A stretch of 41,480 nt of DNA from Balamuthia mandrillaris (lineage: Eukaryota > Discosea > Longamoebia > Balamuthiidae). The translations under genes and the position numbers were made by a program. Location: positions 1 through 41,480 of the forward strand of contig JAVKOQ010000412.1 of assembly GCA_031835245.1 (NCBI GenBank), read 5' to 3'. Shown piece by piece: positions 30,306-40,030 of this stretch (position 1 is its first letter; each line of letters opens with the position of its first letter). A model generated the notes under the pieces. That model made no database searches, was not told the DNA's origin, and saw nothing but the letters and a program-made list of their open reading frames with translations.

Positions 30306-31185
30306 ATGGCAAAAATTTCGGACTTAGAAAAAATTTCAGCGTTTTTTGAGCCAAATCACCAGAAAAAAGATAAAATTGAAGATAATTTATAAGCAAAATG
30401 AATACAGTGCATTTAATTGAAAAAATAAAAAAGGTTCTTGTAGAACTCAACATGCTCTATTCAATGAGCTCTTTTACAAAGAGTAAAAACGTTTTATTGC
30501 TGAGAAATTAATTTTAAAATAATTTTATATAATAATTTTACTAAAAATGTTTGTAAAATAACACGGAAGGCCAACTCCCCTCATAACGTGAGGACTTATT
30601 ACAGCAGAGTTCCTTCAGATGTGGATCGCAAATAAGGAAAAGCTCCTAAAAAACTTTGGGGGGATTGCTTGAGATTCAATACTTTTTTAGATCTGTAGTG
30701 ATAGATTAATTTTCATGTACAACTTGTAAAAAAAAAAGAACATGAAACTTCATGAAGAGAGCAGAATGAACGTGATGAGATGTTGTTGTTGTTGTGATGT
30801 TTGGTGGTGTGTTCTATGAGTGGCTGTTGTTGACGAGAAATAAACCCTACGGATCAAGAAAGGGACGGCACGTAAGCGACTCTGGGTTTATTCACAGGAA
30901 AAAGGGTGTGGACCAAAGTGTGCTTTGAATGTGTCGTGAGGAAAGAGGGAAAATAAAAGGGGCGAGAAAATGTGCGGATAATCAGGGAAAGTGTCGACAG
31001 GAAGTCAAAATGAAGTGAATCGTTGGTTTTCCAACACTGTTCATGTTCCTGTGGAAGGCTGTGCCTCAGAGGTAGTCTCTTTGGTAAAAGTTTTTGAGGA
31101 ACAAGTTGTTGATAAAATCACCAATACTTATCTCAAGACTCCTCATGTTGGATCCGTCCCAGACCCCCAGCTCTCCTTTCTTTTG

Positions 31186-31204
31186 TTAGGGTTAGGGTTA
31201 GAGG
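31186..31204 (+). repeat. Short telomere-like repeat
   Basis: The bases TTAGGGTTAGGGTTAGAGG contain two perfect TTAGGG units and one degenerate unit. It sits at the edge of the satellite-rich zone. Confidence 0.6.
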
Positions 31205-31375
31205 CGGGTACTCAGAACCTGCGGCATTCAACTCCCCATGGTCCATTCTATAAAACTCTAAGTCTATAAGTCAATTGAATAAAGTGGCATAAAGTTACGA
31301 TTTTTTCAAATTTCTCATAGAAGAACATATTCAATATGTGTTGCAACTAAGTGCTACACTGGTGGTTAATTGAAC

Positions 31376-32080
31376 AGAAAGAAAAATAAAAAGAAGTGTT
31401 GTTCTGGCCAACTAATAAAAAGAAAGAACTTCTGGAATCTTGGTACAAAGAAAGAAAAAAAAACAAAAAGGAAAAAAGAAAAGAAAAGAATAGAAAGAGA
31501 AAAGAGGAAAAAGAAAAAAAATGAAAGGAACAATAAGAGAAAAAAAGAGCTAAAAAGAAAAGTAGAAAAAGTTAAAAATAAAAAGAAAAAGAAAGAAAGG
31601 AAAAGAAAAAAGAGAAAAACAGAAAAAGAGAAAGGAAAAAAAGAAAACAGAGAATGAGAAAGAAAAAGAGAGAAAAAAAGAGCAAAAATGAAAATGAAAA
31701 AGAAGAAATAAGAGAAAAAAAAAGGAAAAAAAAAGAAAATGGGAAGAAAGAGAAAAAAAGAAAAAGAAAAGAAAAAGAAAAAGAAAAAAGAAAAAAGAAA
31801 AAAGAGAAAGTGAAAAAAAAAGAGAAGAGGAAGATAAAGGAAGAAAAAAAAGAAGCAAAAAGAAGAAAGAAAAGAGAATAAGAAGAAAAAAAAGAGAAAG
31901 ATAATGAAAGAAAAAGAAAAAATGAAAAAAAAAAGAGGGATGAAGAGGAAAAGAAAGGAATAAAGAGAAAAAGAAGAGAAAAAAGAAAAAGAAGGAGAAG
32001 CGAAAAGAGGGAAGAGGAAAAAAAGAAGAAAAGAGTAAAAAAAAAGAAAGAAAAAAAGCAAAAAAGAATAAAGAAAATGA
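31376..32080. repeat. Polypurine tract, copy 1
   Basis: About 700 bases composed almost only of A and G (AAAAAGAAA, GAGAAAAAG), with rare T and very rare C. A shorter near-identical copy lies at 39405-40030 in the same orientation, including the word AGAATGAGAAAGAAAAAGAG. The two copies share the downstream boundary CTTTCTCTGTCCAACTAAG. Long frames on either strand are compositional. Confidence 0.9.
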
Positions 32081-34108
32081 AAAGCTTTCTCTGTCCAACT
32101 AAGTTTGCATTTAAACAAGCTCCATTCATAATAATTTACTTACCTATGCTCCAGACCATGGAGAATCGAATGCAACCAGTTTCAGCCTCTGAGGACATCA
32201 TGTACCCGAGAAATTAATTATTTGAGCCAAAAATGAGATAATTCACTCTCACAACAAACCTGAGGGTCAAAACCAAAAAAAACTTTCCAAACACGTCCCC
32301 AAATAACAGAGAAAAGGTACCGCTCCGACGGAGCGCTGTATATATAGCTCAAAAAAAAAGAAGTCAGTTTTTAGAAAAATACAATCAAGTTCAAACAAAA
32401 CTGAGTCATGTAAGGAAAAAAGAGAGAGTGGTTCAAATTAAGAGTGTGAAAGTAGTGCTCTGACGGAGTGCTAACCCCACGTGGGATTTTGAGGAAGGAT
32501 GAAGAAAAAATAAAAACAACCAAGTTCAAACAGAACAGGGTCATGTAGGATAAAAAGGGCAAATAGTACAAAATAGAGAAGTGAAAGTAGCACTCTGATG
32601 GAGCACTAACTATACAAGTGAGTTTGAGGAGGAAGAAAAAGAGAAAAGGAGGAGTAGTAAAACTAAATATCAACTTACAAGGAGTGCAAAAAGAGGAAAG
32701 CAAAAGTTTTGAAGAAGGGAGCAATATCAACCATAAGTATAAACAAAAACATAAAAAAGCTAAGTCTGTAACCAAACAAGCTTTGTCCATGAAAATTTAC
32801 CCACCTATGCTCTAGACCATGGAGAATCGAATGTAACCGGTTTCAGCCTCTGAGGACATGGTGTACTTGAGAAATTAATTATTTGAGCCAAAAACGAGAT
32901 AATTCACTCCCATAACAAACCTGAGAGTCACAACAAAAAAACTTGCCAAACGTCCCCAAATACAAAGAAAGATGCCGCTCCGACAGGCCTATCCTGCATA
33001 TACAGCTCTAAAAAAAGAATGAAAAACTTTGTGATTATGATAAATATTTCATTTAGACACAAAAATATAAAAAAAAAAGCTAAGTCTGTAACCAAACAAG
33101 CTTTGTCCATGAAAATTTACCCACCTATGCTCTAGACCATGGAGAATCGAATGTAACCGGTTTCAGCCTCTGAGGACATGGTGTACTTGAGAAATTAATT
33201 ATTTGAGCCAAAAACGAGATAATTCACTCCCATAACAAACCTGAGAGTCACAACAAAAAAAAAACTGTTTAGACATAGTCCCAAAATAACACAGACAAGG
33301 TGCTGCTCCGCCGGAGCGCTTCATCCACTGCTTTAAAACAAAAAGAAAGAGTGAAAAACTGTATGTTATAGATAAATATTCCATTGTTAAGACAAAATAT
33401 AAAAAAAGCTAAGTCTGTAACCAAACAAGCTATGTCCATGAAAATTTACTCACCTATGCTCTAGACCATGGAAAACCGAATGCAACTGGTTTCAGCCTCT
33501 AAGGACATTGTGTACCTGAGAAATTAATTGTTTGAGCCAAAAACGAGATAATCCACTCCCACAATGAACCTGAGGGTCACAACAAAAAAAAAACTTGCCA
33601 AACACGTCCCCAAATACAGAAAAAAGGTGCCGCTCCGATGGAGCGCTGCATATACAGCTCTAAAAAAAAAAAGAAGTCTGTTTTTAGAAAAGAAATACAA
33701 TCAAGTTTAAACAAAACTGAGTCATGTAAGGAAAAAAGAGAGAGTGGTTCAAATTAAGGGTGTGAAAGTAGCGCTCCAACGGAGCACTAACCCCGAGCAG
33801 GATTTTGAGAGAGGATGACAAAAAATAAAAACAACCAAGTCCCAACAGAACAGGGTTGTGGGAGGAGATTGGGAGGAGGAGAAAAGAGGAAGTGGTGCAA
33901 AATAAGAGAGCGAAATCAGCGCTCCGACGGAGCGCTAACTACGTGAGTGATTTTGGGCAGGGGTGAAGAATAATAAAAAGAACCAAGTCTGAACAGAACA
34001 GGGTTGTAGAGGGAAAGAAGAGGAAGTGATGCAAAAGAAGAGCATGAAAGCAGCGCTCCGATGGAGCGCTAACTGCGCAAGAGAGTTTGGAGAGGAAAAA
34101 GCCTCACC
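32081..34108. repeat. Left satellite block
   Basis: Two unit types alternate. Unit B (about 270-330 bases) runs from CAAGCTYYRTCCATGAAAAT, through GACCATGGAGAATCGAATG and GAGAAATTAATTATTTGAGC, to a palindrome and ATATACAGCTC. Copies begin near 32090, 32770, 33095 and 33415. Unit C (about 133-150 bases) has the palindrome followed by a purine-rich arm with AACAACCAAGTCCAAACRGA and AAAATAGGGGAG-like words. Palindrome copies lie near 32320, 32456, 32588, 33302, 33626, 33770, 33919 and 34053, with one disrupted copy at 32970. No coding sequence is supported. Confidence 0.85.
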
Positions 34109-34608
34109 AGGAGGTGATTGTGTTAAAAAAAAAGAACAACACAAGATATGGCCCACAATATATAAACACGTACACACCACACAAGAGAAGTCCATATGCA
34201 GTAAAACACAAGAGTGAATAAAATAAAAGTAGTACGCACAGCACAGTATAGATCAAGTTGCAAGGCCAACCAGAGGCACAGGTAGAACAAAGGCAGTAGG
34301 TTTTTTTTGTTTTGTTGTGTTTTAAAGGTAGAGAAGAAAGGGGGTGTAGTAAAACTAAAAATCAATTACAGGGAGTGCAAAAAGGGGAAAGTGCAAGTAT
34401 TGGAGAAAGGAGCAATATCAACCACTAGCGAGCGCAAAGGAAGCTGTTGAAAACAAAGTGAAAAAAAAAATGAAGAAAAATAGGGGATAATAGGGTGGAG
34501 TTGCTGTGAGTGAGTGGGTGTGTATGTGGACGTGTGTGTGTGTCTGGCAGTGTATGCTTAGCTAATGACGAAAACAAAAACCTAACGGTCAAAAAAATTA
34601 AGGTGGCT
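34109..34608. other. Diverged satellite remnant and flank left of the TIR element
   Basis: About 500 bases without a gene. Bases 34346-34425 are a diverged copy of 32651-32735 (shared words AGTAAAACTAAA, GGAGTGCAAAAAG and GGAGCAATATCAACCA). A GT-rich patch lies at 34500-34550. Confidence 0.6.
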
Positions 34609-34629
34609 AACCATCATCCTTGGGGCATT

Positions 34630-34680
34630 CACCGCCAGAAAAATCTGATGTCTTGGGACATCCCCTAATCTCAAGACATC
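34630..34680 (+). repeat. Left terminal inverted repeat (core)
   Basis: The first 19 bases match the right end perfectly; over the first 35 bases there are about four differences. The inner part holds several small palindromes (GGATATCC types). Confidence 0.8.
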
Positions 34681-34958
34681 TGCTTGAGGGGTATATGGAT
34701 ATCCCCAGATAGTCCCCCATGCACAGAGCTCCTGGGATATCCTGGGTATGAGCGAGGAAGTGAGCGAGGAGATGAGATTCCTGACAAAAAAGGAAGTCCA
34801 TCAATCAAAGGGAGGAGAGAGGAAGAGAGCGAGGAAGTGAGCGAGGAGACGAGATTCTTGAACAGTTGCTCTACTTACAAGCATAACTGGTGAGCGTGGA
34901 CGTGGGGGAAAAGACAAAAAGCCTGGTTGGACAAAAGGAGTTGGAAGTGTTGTTTTAA

Positions 34959-36634
34959 TCAATAAAAGGAGTCTGAAGTGGCCACAGAAAACGCGCGCAC
35001 TTCCTTTTTCACAAAGGTGTTGTGAAAAAGTGTGTTACGAGAGCGTTTGTTGGGGTGGGGCACCATCATGGGACTGGCAAACAGGACCAAGCTAGGGTCG
35101 TCGAGGGGGAAGAAGACAATTTTGTCTGTCACGAGGTACATTGGGCAACAGAAAAGGGTGTGTTCGACTTCTTTGCAGTGCAGCAAACATGCGCGGATCC
35201 AACTTTGTGGTGCAGCGCCAAAGGATGGTTGGAAGTACACAGTGAATACTGAAAGTATCTTGGCAGTGATTTTTGCAAACGGTTGTCCTTCCGTGAATAG
35301 GGCGTCATGCAATGAAACTCGAAGAGAAGTTGGCCGTGCGTCTCTAAATTGGAGATAACTCCCAACACAAACCTCATGGCCGCCAAGCAGCACTCCTCCA
35401 TTGTGTGCGGTGAAGGCAGAGCGCAAGTGCAGAGGTCCAACTTCTCGTTGGCGTTGTGAACCCAAGCAAGCGCACACCTTGCTCCTGGCGTGCTCCATCC
35501 ACGTTTGTTCCCTTCAAAGATGACTTCGGGACAACCCAAAAGGGGTCCCATCTTTGCGGTGTTGGCGGGGAGGGTGTGGCATGTGGTTGAGTGGAGACCC
35601 CAGGGCCATGACAACCTCGCCCTCATGGGAGGTCAAACAGCACTGGGATTGGTCGCGGAACCAAGTGGCAATGGCCATTGCTTCCTCGTCGTCGTCATCG
35701 AAGTGGAGAGCCGAAGCAAAGTTCTTGCTGCCGTACAAGTTGAATGACAGGGCGCACCCCAAAGGAGGGTACTCCAGCAGCCAGTCCAAGCAAAAGAGGC
35801 GACGCAAAGTGGGCGCTGGCGGATGGACTTCGAACGTCAGGCCACGATGGAGAGGTCGAGAGAAAAACACAAACACGCACCTGGGAACCTTGAGCGCAGA
35901 ATCGATTGCAAGACCTGCGCCAGACGCTCCACTGTTTCTTGTAAGTCCTTGCGCTGGCACGGTAGCGTGTTTTCCAAGGACTCGTCACAGACTTGGTCCT
36001 TGCGCATGCGGTAGTGCCCAAACGATTGCCCTTTTTCGTAACCACCACGCTCACCCACGCCAAAGCACACCCCCGTAGTCTTGATCTTGTGACGGTGGAG
36101 GTGGTACATGCACTGACTCAATTCCTCCAGTGCGGCAAAGACCTCCTGTTCGTCCAGTTCTCCCAGTTCTCGTGGTTCATGAAACACGGCGAATGGAATG
36201 GAACTGTCCTCGTGGTCTACCCCCACGAAGTCTGAAGTCAAGGGCGAGTAGAGGAGGACCTCGTCTTTGGACAGCAACTCGTCGCCTTCAAGGGCGCGCC
36301 CCCTCTTCACTCGCACTACACTGCTCCCTTTGAGCTCTGGGGCCTGGCAGTTCAACGCGACTGTGGTGCTTCTCAGGTCCTGAAAGTTGTTCGTGAGCTC
36401 GACGTGTGGAAGGCTCCACCTGATCGCAGGGTCACTTACCTCAGACAGTTTCTCTGCTCGTTGATGCAAGCACTTTTTTTCCACCGCGTGGCCTCGTTGT
36501 CGGTAGCGCCGCTGCGCTGCTTGCACGCTGCGTTTGCCTCTCCTGGCGCCCCGCTTTTTTGTGTTTGCGGCCGGGGAGGGGTGACTGCCTGCATCCTCTC
36601 CCACCAGCTCGTTTGTTTGTTTTCTTTTTTTCAT
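34959..36634 (-). CDS. Element-encoded protein 1 (unknown; multi-exon)
   Basis: The N-terminal structure is clear: exon 1 (36634-36440) begins MKKRKQTNEL and is very basic, with a canonical GTAAGT donor. A 60-base intron ends CTTTCAG before exon 2 (36379-35881). A 53-base intron (GTGCGT...CTGAC...GAAG) leads to exon 3 from 35827. Exon 2 contains LLYSPLTSDFVGVDHEDSSI, FHEPRELGELDEQEVFAALE and a conserved-looking HLHRHKIKTTGVCFGVGERG. This pattern (helix with paired residues followed by a strand) loosely recalls the PD-(D/E)XK or kinase-associated regions of Crinkler-type and FunK1-type proteins, but I do not claim that. After exon 3 the frame meets a stop at about 35514 and resumes in the same frame to 34959 (AKITAKILSVFTVYFQPSFG, YLVTDKIVFFPLDDPSLVLF), so one or two more introns, or damage, must be present between about 35620 and 35400. 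Confidence 0.5.
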
Positions 36635-37054
36635 TGTCGTGCCAGGACCGTGTTCTAAAACTCTGGTCCTCTGCGCGCTGCAGCAAACGGCCGCGAACGC
36701 CAGCAAGGGCGTGGAAAACTACTTTGAGGCTTTTGTGAAGCAAAGGTGGCGCAGCAAACAGCCGCTGCACACCACTCGAAGGTTTTCGCACCAAAAATTG
36801 AAAAAAAAAAACGTTCTTCGACTTTTTTCATTAATTTTTTCAAGTGCCTGAGGGTTTGTCTTGCTAAACGAAATTTCAACAACACCGAAATTTCTCAACC
36901 AACCAACTATTTCTTTGCACTCCGGTAATAAACTTGGTAAACTGCTGCAGAACTGCTGTATCTTTTGGTGCGACAATTTTTTTTTTTAGTTGGTGTTAAC
37001 AGAAATTTTTTCAATTTTTTTTTTTCTGCAAAGTTTGAATTCACCCAGGCCACC
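36635..37054. promoter_or_regulatory. Shared divergent promoter region of the element
   Basis: 420 bases separate the start codons of the two element genes. The region has poly-A/T runs near 36800, 36840, 36980 and 37015. No TATA box is certain. Confidence 0.45.
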
Positions 37055-38794
37055 ATGGCTTCATGCGACGACGCTACTAACAACGGACGCCGAGAAAACA
37101 CCGCCAGTGAACGTGTAAACTCCTTTTTATTCCTCTTTCTCTTTTGAAAAACTTGACTCGGTCCTCTCACCCCCACTGGAGCTTTTCCAAGACCTGCACA
37201 ATGTGGTGACAAGGCAGTCTCGGGACGTCGCAAAACTGGTACAGGCCATGGCGAATATGTCGCGGGCCATGTCTCAGTTGTCACAGGACTCAGCGAACAT
37301 GGCGATGGAGTTGCGTGGCCTCCGAAACCAAACGCAAGCCCAAGAGGTAGTTTTGGGGCGGGTTTGCGAGCAGTCCCAGCCTTTTGAGTTTGTCTCCCTT
37401 CATTTTCATTCTCTTTTTTGATTCCTCGAGCTTCGAGCTGACTTTTCACCTAGTGAAGACAGGTTTCCCTCAATGCTCAATCAATACAGGGACCGCATCT
37501 GCCGCCTTTTGCGCAAAGGGCTTTTTTACAGCTCACCAAAAAAGGTCTATTGGTCCGAGGGGTTGACCAGCGTGAAGGAAAACATCTGGGCGCAAGTACC
37601 AAAGACCCACCAAACGCCGGAGAACAAAAGGTGAATTTTTGCGTCGAGCGTCCCGTGTTTCCACGTTGCCTTGACTGATCTTCTCCCCGTCATTCTTTGC
37701 AGCCGCTTGACGCGGTGCATGGAGTCCTATGTCAAACAAAGGCGCACACACATGCGCTCCGAGCTGAAGCAACAAATAGCAAAAGGTAAAGCATCCACGC
37801 AGCTACTCACTTGATCTAACCTCACCCTCCTTTGACAGAGTTAAACAAAGACAGGTCATTCAACGTCCCCGTCGATGAGGGTACTTTGAACGTGGCAACA
37901 GAGAAGGTGATCCAAGCCTTAAAGCTCAGACGACGCTCAGGTTCAGAACCCTTCAGAAGTTTTGTGAAACAGTGCGTCTGGGATGTTTGCAATGAGGCAA
38001 CTGGATTCGTTGGGTGTGACCACAACGTACTTATTTGTTTGTCTTCATGGCCAGGATCGCGGGACATCAAGGGCGGGTCAAAAGCGCCACCGCGCTGACG
38101 CCTCTCCTGTGACATCCCCTCAGGAGCTGCAGGATGTGGACGACCTCGGTATGTTTACTCCTTGTTTTAGTCACATCTCTTCCCCGCTGATTCTCGAAGT
38201 TGCGTAGACTCTGTTTCGCCTTCACCTGCGTGCAGCTCGGATGAAGAAGTGGAAGGGGACATCCTGGCCCACACCTCCACTCCTCCCTACGTGCCGCAGA
38301 ACCCTGACACCTTTGTGTCCAACCCCACCCCCTTTGCAACCCTTTACGACGATGATGACTGCAACCACTTTGTGTACTCATCCAGCCAACCAGAGTCACA
38401 ACGTTATCCTTCCACACCACCCCTTGCGTCCTCCACCACTCCCTCACCTGGCAACCAATTTGCTGGTTTGAATCCCCGATCCCGGTCACCAGTGGCTCCC
38501 TCGTCGTCCACCAGCTCTTCGACCTCTTCTTCCTCCAGCTCTTACTTGGGTGGTTCTTTGTCTCCACACCTTGGTTCTTCCACCTCTTCTTCCTTTGGCC
38601 CCAACTCAGGTGGTTCTTCAGCTTCCAGCCACAGTTCTTCCACCTCTTCTTCCTTTGGCACTGGTTCAGCAACAGCTCCCCGTTTTAAACCTCCCACACC
38701 TCAGCGAAGCAAACAGCGTACACCATCCGCCCACAGTGACGCCCATCACAGGCAGCTTGAACGAAGATCCCAGCGTGCTGACAACGGCACCTAA
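37055..38794 (+). CDS. Element-encoded protein 2 (unknown; seven exons)
   Basis: Exons 37055-37114, 37182-37346, 37431-37630, 37703-37785, 37839-38008, 38055-38148 and 38208-38794 join without a stop to 452 residues. The start sits in GCCACCATGG, and the stop TAA overlaps an AATAAA signal. No family was recognised. A coiled coil (VAKLVQAMANMSRAMSQLSQ) is followed by a basic helical core of about 150 residues: LNQYRDRICRLLRKGLFYSS, KKVYWSEGLTSVKENIWAQV, CMESYVKQRRTHMRSELKQQ and EPFRSFVKQCVWDVCNEATG. The last 200 residues are Ser/Pro/Thr-rich with SSSTSSS and GGS repeats and a basic end. The core could bind nucleic acid, being rich in Arg and Lys with Trp and Cys (inference). Seven intact exons with consistent phases suggest the gene is recent or under selection. 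Exon 5/6 and 6/7 junctions are the least certain. Confidence 0.6.
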
Positions 38795-39021
38795 ATAAAA
38801 ACCATATTTTTTTACAACACAACTTCTCCAGTATTGTTGGACTATTTGTTGTCCAATTGCTGTCAACTGGTGCTGGGTTTGTTGTCACGGTCTGCTCTAA
38901 CTGGACTGAGCAGCTGCACGCCTTGTGGACCCAATGTGCACCAGTTGCTTTAGTGCAGATATCTCAGGACGTATGGGGACATCGCAGGATCAAGATATAT
39001 TTGGTCAACCTATATGCATCC

Positions 39022-39073
39022 CGGACATCTTCAGATAAGGGACATCCCAAGACGTCAGATTTTTCTGGCGGTG
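39022..39073 (-). repeat. Right terminal inverted repeat (core)
   Basis: The reverse complement of the left end. It reads TCAGATTTTTCTGGCGGTG at its outer side, with the inner side GATAAGGGACATCCCAAGAC. Confidence 0.8.
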
Positions 39074-39093
39074 GCTGTCCCTGAATTATGGTT

Positions 39094-39404
39094 CATTGGA
39101 GGAAAAGGAAGAGCAGCCAGGGGACGGCTCCTCAAGCAGACTGAAGGAGAGTGTGACTCCTCAATTGAACCAAACATAATGAACAAGTTAAACAACACGA
39201 AGGGTAAACAACGACTGTTTGTGCATAGCTTGGTGGTAGTAGTTATGGGTTAGCAACTAGAAGTCTAGATGAAGAGGGAGGTGAAGTGAGGAAGTGAAAA
39301 AAATAAAAGAGTGAAAGATCAAAAAAAACTGATAACACCAGCTCTCCAGTGAAGCGACACTCCTAAAGGCATGAAAAACGAGTGAAGGGCTTGAGTGAAG
39401 GGGA
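39094..39404. other. Flank right of the element
   Basis: About 310 bases with no gene. It joins the TIR element to the second purine tract. Confidence 0.5.
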
Positions 39405-40030
39405 AAAAAAGAATAAAAGAAAAAAAAAACAAAAAGGAAAAAAAAAGGATAGAAAGAGAAAAGAGGAAAAAGAAAAAAAATAAAAGGAAAAACAAGAGAA
39501 AAAAAGAGCTAAAAAGAAAAGTAGAAAAAGTTAAAAATAAAAATAAAAAGAAAGAAAGAAAAGAAAAAAGAGAAAAAGAGAAAAAAGAAAGGAAAAAAAG
39601 GAAACAGAGAATGAGAAAGAAAAAGAGAGAAAAAAAGAGCAATAATGAAAATGAAAAAGAAGAAATAAGAAAAAAAAAGAAAATGGGAAGAAAGAGAAAA
39701 AAAGAAAAAGAAAAGAAAAAGAAAAAGAAAAAAGAAAAAAGAAAAAAGAGAAAGTGAAAAAAAAAAGAGAAGAGGAAGATAAAGGAAGAAAAAAAAGAAG
39801 CAAAAAGAAGAAAGAAAAGAGAATAAGAAGAAAAAAAAGAGAAAGATAATGAAAGAAAAAGAAAAAATGAAAAAAAAAAGAGGGAAGAAGAGGAAAAGAA
39901 AGGAATAAAGAGAAAAAGAAGAGAAAAAAGAAAAAAGAAAAGGAAGAAAGAAAAGAGGAAGAGGAAAAGAAGAAAAGAGTGAGACAAAAAGAAAGAAAAG
40001 AAGCAAAAAAGAATAAAGAAAATAAAAAGC
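39405..40030. repeat. Polypurine tract, copy 2
   Basis: About 625 bases of A and G, in the same order of sub-blocks as 31440-32080 and with the same downstream boundary (AAGCTTTCTCTGTCCAACTA). It differs from copy 1 by small insertions and deletions, for example a missing GAGAAAAAAA block near 39670. Confidence 0.9.

Larger units (their letters stand above)
28721..31375. other. Gene-poor, increasingly AT-rich region
   Basis: About 2.6 kb with no gene I can support. From 28860 to 29260 the minus strand has a 115-codon open frame with an ATG but no clear exon partners. Runs of AAAC occur near 29866-29884. From about 30060 to 30760 the DNA is strongly AT-rich. A telomere-like repeat lies at 31186. 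This marks the change from gene-rich to repetitive DNA. Confidence 0.55.
34609..39093. mobile_element. Candidate DNA transposon with terminal inverted repeats and two divergent genes
   Basis: The ends are inverted copies. The left end has CACCGCCAGAAAAATCTGA from 34630, and the right end has its reverse complement ending at 39073. Beyond this core, similarity continues outward to AACCAT (34609) and ATGGTT (39093), and inward with mismatches for 100 bases or more. Inside lie two divergently transcribed multi-exon genes that fill most of the element. No target-site duplication was evident by eye at either candidate edge. The element sits between two blocks of the same satellite. Neither product matches a transposase family I know, so its class is open. 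Confidence 0.65.

Noticed and set aside
30991..31269. Plus-strand 92-codon frame in the AT-rich zone
   Set aside because: It has no ATG start and includes the telomere-like repeat in its reading.
31366..32129. Long Phe/Leu/Ser or Lys/Glu frames across the purine tracts (also 39319-40074)
   Set aside because: They come from A/G composition alone and are open in several frames at once on both strands.
32320..34060. CRISPR-like array from regularly spaced palindromes
   Set aside because: The host is eukaryotic, the spacing is 130 bases or more, and the sequences between palindromes are themselves repeated rather than unique spacers.
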